Positions 63,683-64,000 of a DNA stretch of 64,000 nt are shown here, piece after piece. Source of the DNA: Xanthomonas campestris pv. badrii (GTDB lineage Bacteria; Pseudomonadota; Gammaproteobacteria; Xanthomonadales; Xanthomonadaceae); NCBI RefSeq assembly GCF_012848175.1, contig NZ_CP051651.1, positions 868,001 to 932,000 of the forward strand. The letters are read 5' to 3'. The translations under genes and the position numbers were made by a program. Under the pieces are notes generated by a model. It ran no database searches and had not been told where the DNA came from. It was given only the letters and a program-made list of their open reading frames with translations. The stretch's first letter is position 1. Each line of letters opens with the position of its first letter.

Positions 63683-63713
63683 CCTGATCTTTCATCTCAT
63701 CGCAGGAATCGTC

Positions 63714-64000
63714 ATGATGTCTTCGTCCACCACCACCGCCGGCACGCGCTTTCGCGCAGCGCTGGCTGCCGAGTCGCCGCTGCAGGTGATTGGCGCGATC
63801 AATGCCAACCATGCGCTGCTGGCGCAACGCGCCGGCTATCAGGCGATTTACCTGTCAGGCGGCGGCGTGGCGGCCGGGTCGCTTGGGTTGCCGGACCTGG
63901 GCATCAACACGCTGGAAGATGTGCTGATCGACGTGCGGCGTATCACCGACGTCTGCGCACTGCCGCTGCTGGTGGACGTGGACACCGGCTTCGGGCCGAG
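63714..64000 (+). CDS. prpB: Methylisocitrate lyase, 5' part (runs off window)
   Basis: The first 95 codons of an enzyme that splits 2-methylisocitrate to pyruvate and succinate in the methylcitrate pathway of propionate breakdown. The visible part shows [42 protein letters not shown] and the metal-binding [10 protein letters not shown] typical of the ICL/PEPM fold. Two consecutive ATG codons (63714, 63717) could start it, preceded by GCAGGAA. It is truncated only by the window end. Divergent prpR and the sigma-54 promoter support the call. Confidence 0.93.
   Translation, partial: MMSSSTTTAGTRFRAALAAESPLQVIGAINANHALLAQRAGYQAIYLSGGGVAAGSLGLPDLGINTLEDVLIDVRRITDVCALPLLVDVDTGFGP

Overview
The window is chromosomal DNA of a xanthomonad, most likely genus Xanthomonas. 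The evidence is high GC content and several gene neighbourhoods I recognise: lon-hupB-tRNA-ppiD, kdkA next to moaA, dnaX-ebfC-recR, rpmF-fabH-fabD-fabG-acpP-fabF, holB-pilZ and prpR/prpB. Short intergenic inverted repeats built from 7-mers also fit. The species cannot be fixed from the sequence alone.

Layout. 1-9.7 kb: the 3' part of lon, hupB, tRNA-Val, two tandem tRNA-Asp genes, ppiD, then mltD-gloB (minus strand) diverging from a methyltransferase gene, rnhA, dnaQ, a PP2C-type phosphatase and tRNA-Ser(CGA). 9.8-15.4 kb: a DUF6165-like gene, a family 9 glycosyltransferase, and a tightly coupled run kdkA-MBL hydrolase-moaA-(small ORF)-moaC-moaD-moaE. 15.4-16.1 kb: a gene-poor junction with a 4.5S SRP RNA gene (ffs), a duplicated piece of the ffs 3' end, and two partial copies of the 3' end of a tRNA-Ser gene.

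16.1-37.1 kb is an integrated island of about 21 kb. It ends at an intact tRNA-Ser(GGA) gene and carries a tyrosine integrase beside that tRNA; a 24-bp piece of the tRNA 3' end is repeated at the far end. The cargo looks like defence and conflict functions: (a) a putative restriction-modification locus with two methylase-like genes, a GIY-YIG/helicase protein and a convergent PD-(D/E)XK-like protein; (b) a truncated radC beside an IS3-family element; (c) a membrane-anchored protein resembling the exonuclease VII large subunit; (d) an Imm11-like protein followed by a giant AHH-type nuclease protein and a coiled-coil membrane protein; (e) a zinc-hook ABC/SMC-like ATPase with a C-terminal pattern reminiscent of RloC/PrrC anticodon nucleases; (f) an IS5-family element.

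37.1-51 kb returns to backbone: dnaX-ebfC-recR-hinT, a minus-strand run moxR-DUF58-tgpA-slp, and three plus-strand genes for a GT39-type membrane glycosyltransferase, a GT2 glycosyltransferase and a polytopic membrane protein. 50.2-60.8 kb: yceF (minus strand), yceD-rpmF-fabH-fabD-fabG-acpP-fabF, then pabB-mltG-holB-pilZ, covering fatty-acid synthesis, folate, cell wall, replication and pilus functions. 60.9-64 kb: tRNA-Val(CAC), a probable toxin-gene remnant, a small lipoprotein, the sigma-54 activator prpR and the start of prpB, with a sigma-54-type promoter and a candidate PrpR palindrome between them.

All family assignments come from reading the translated sequences. No database search was possible.
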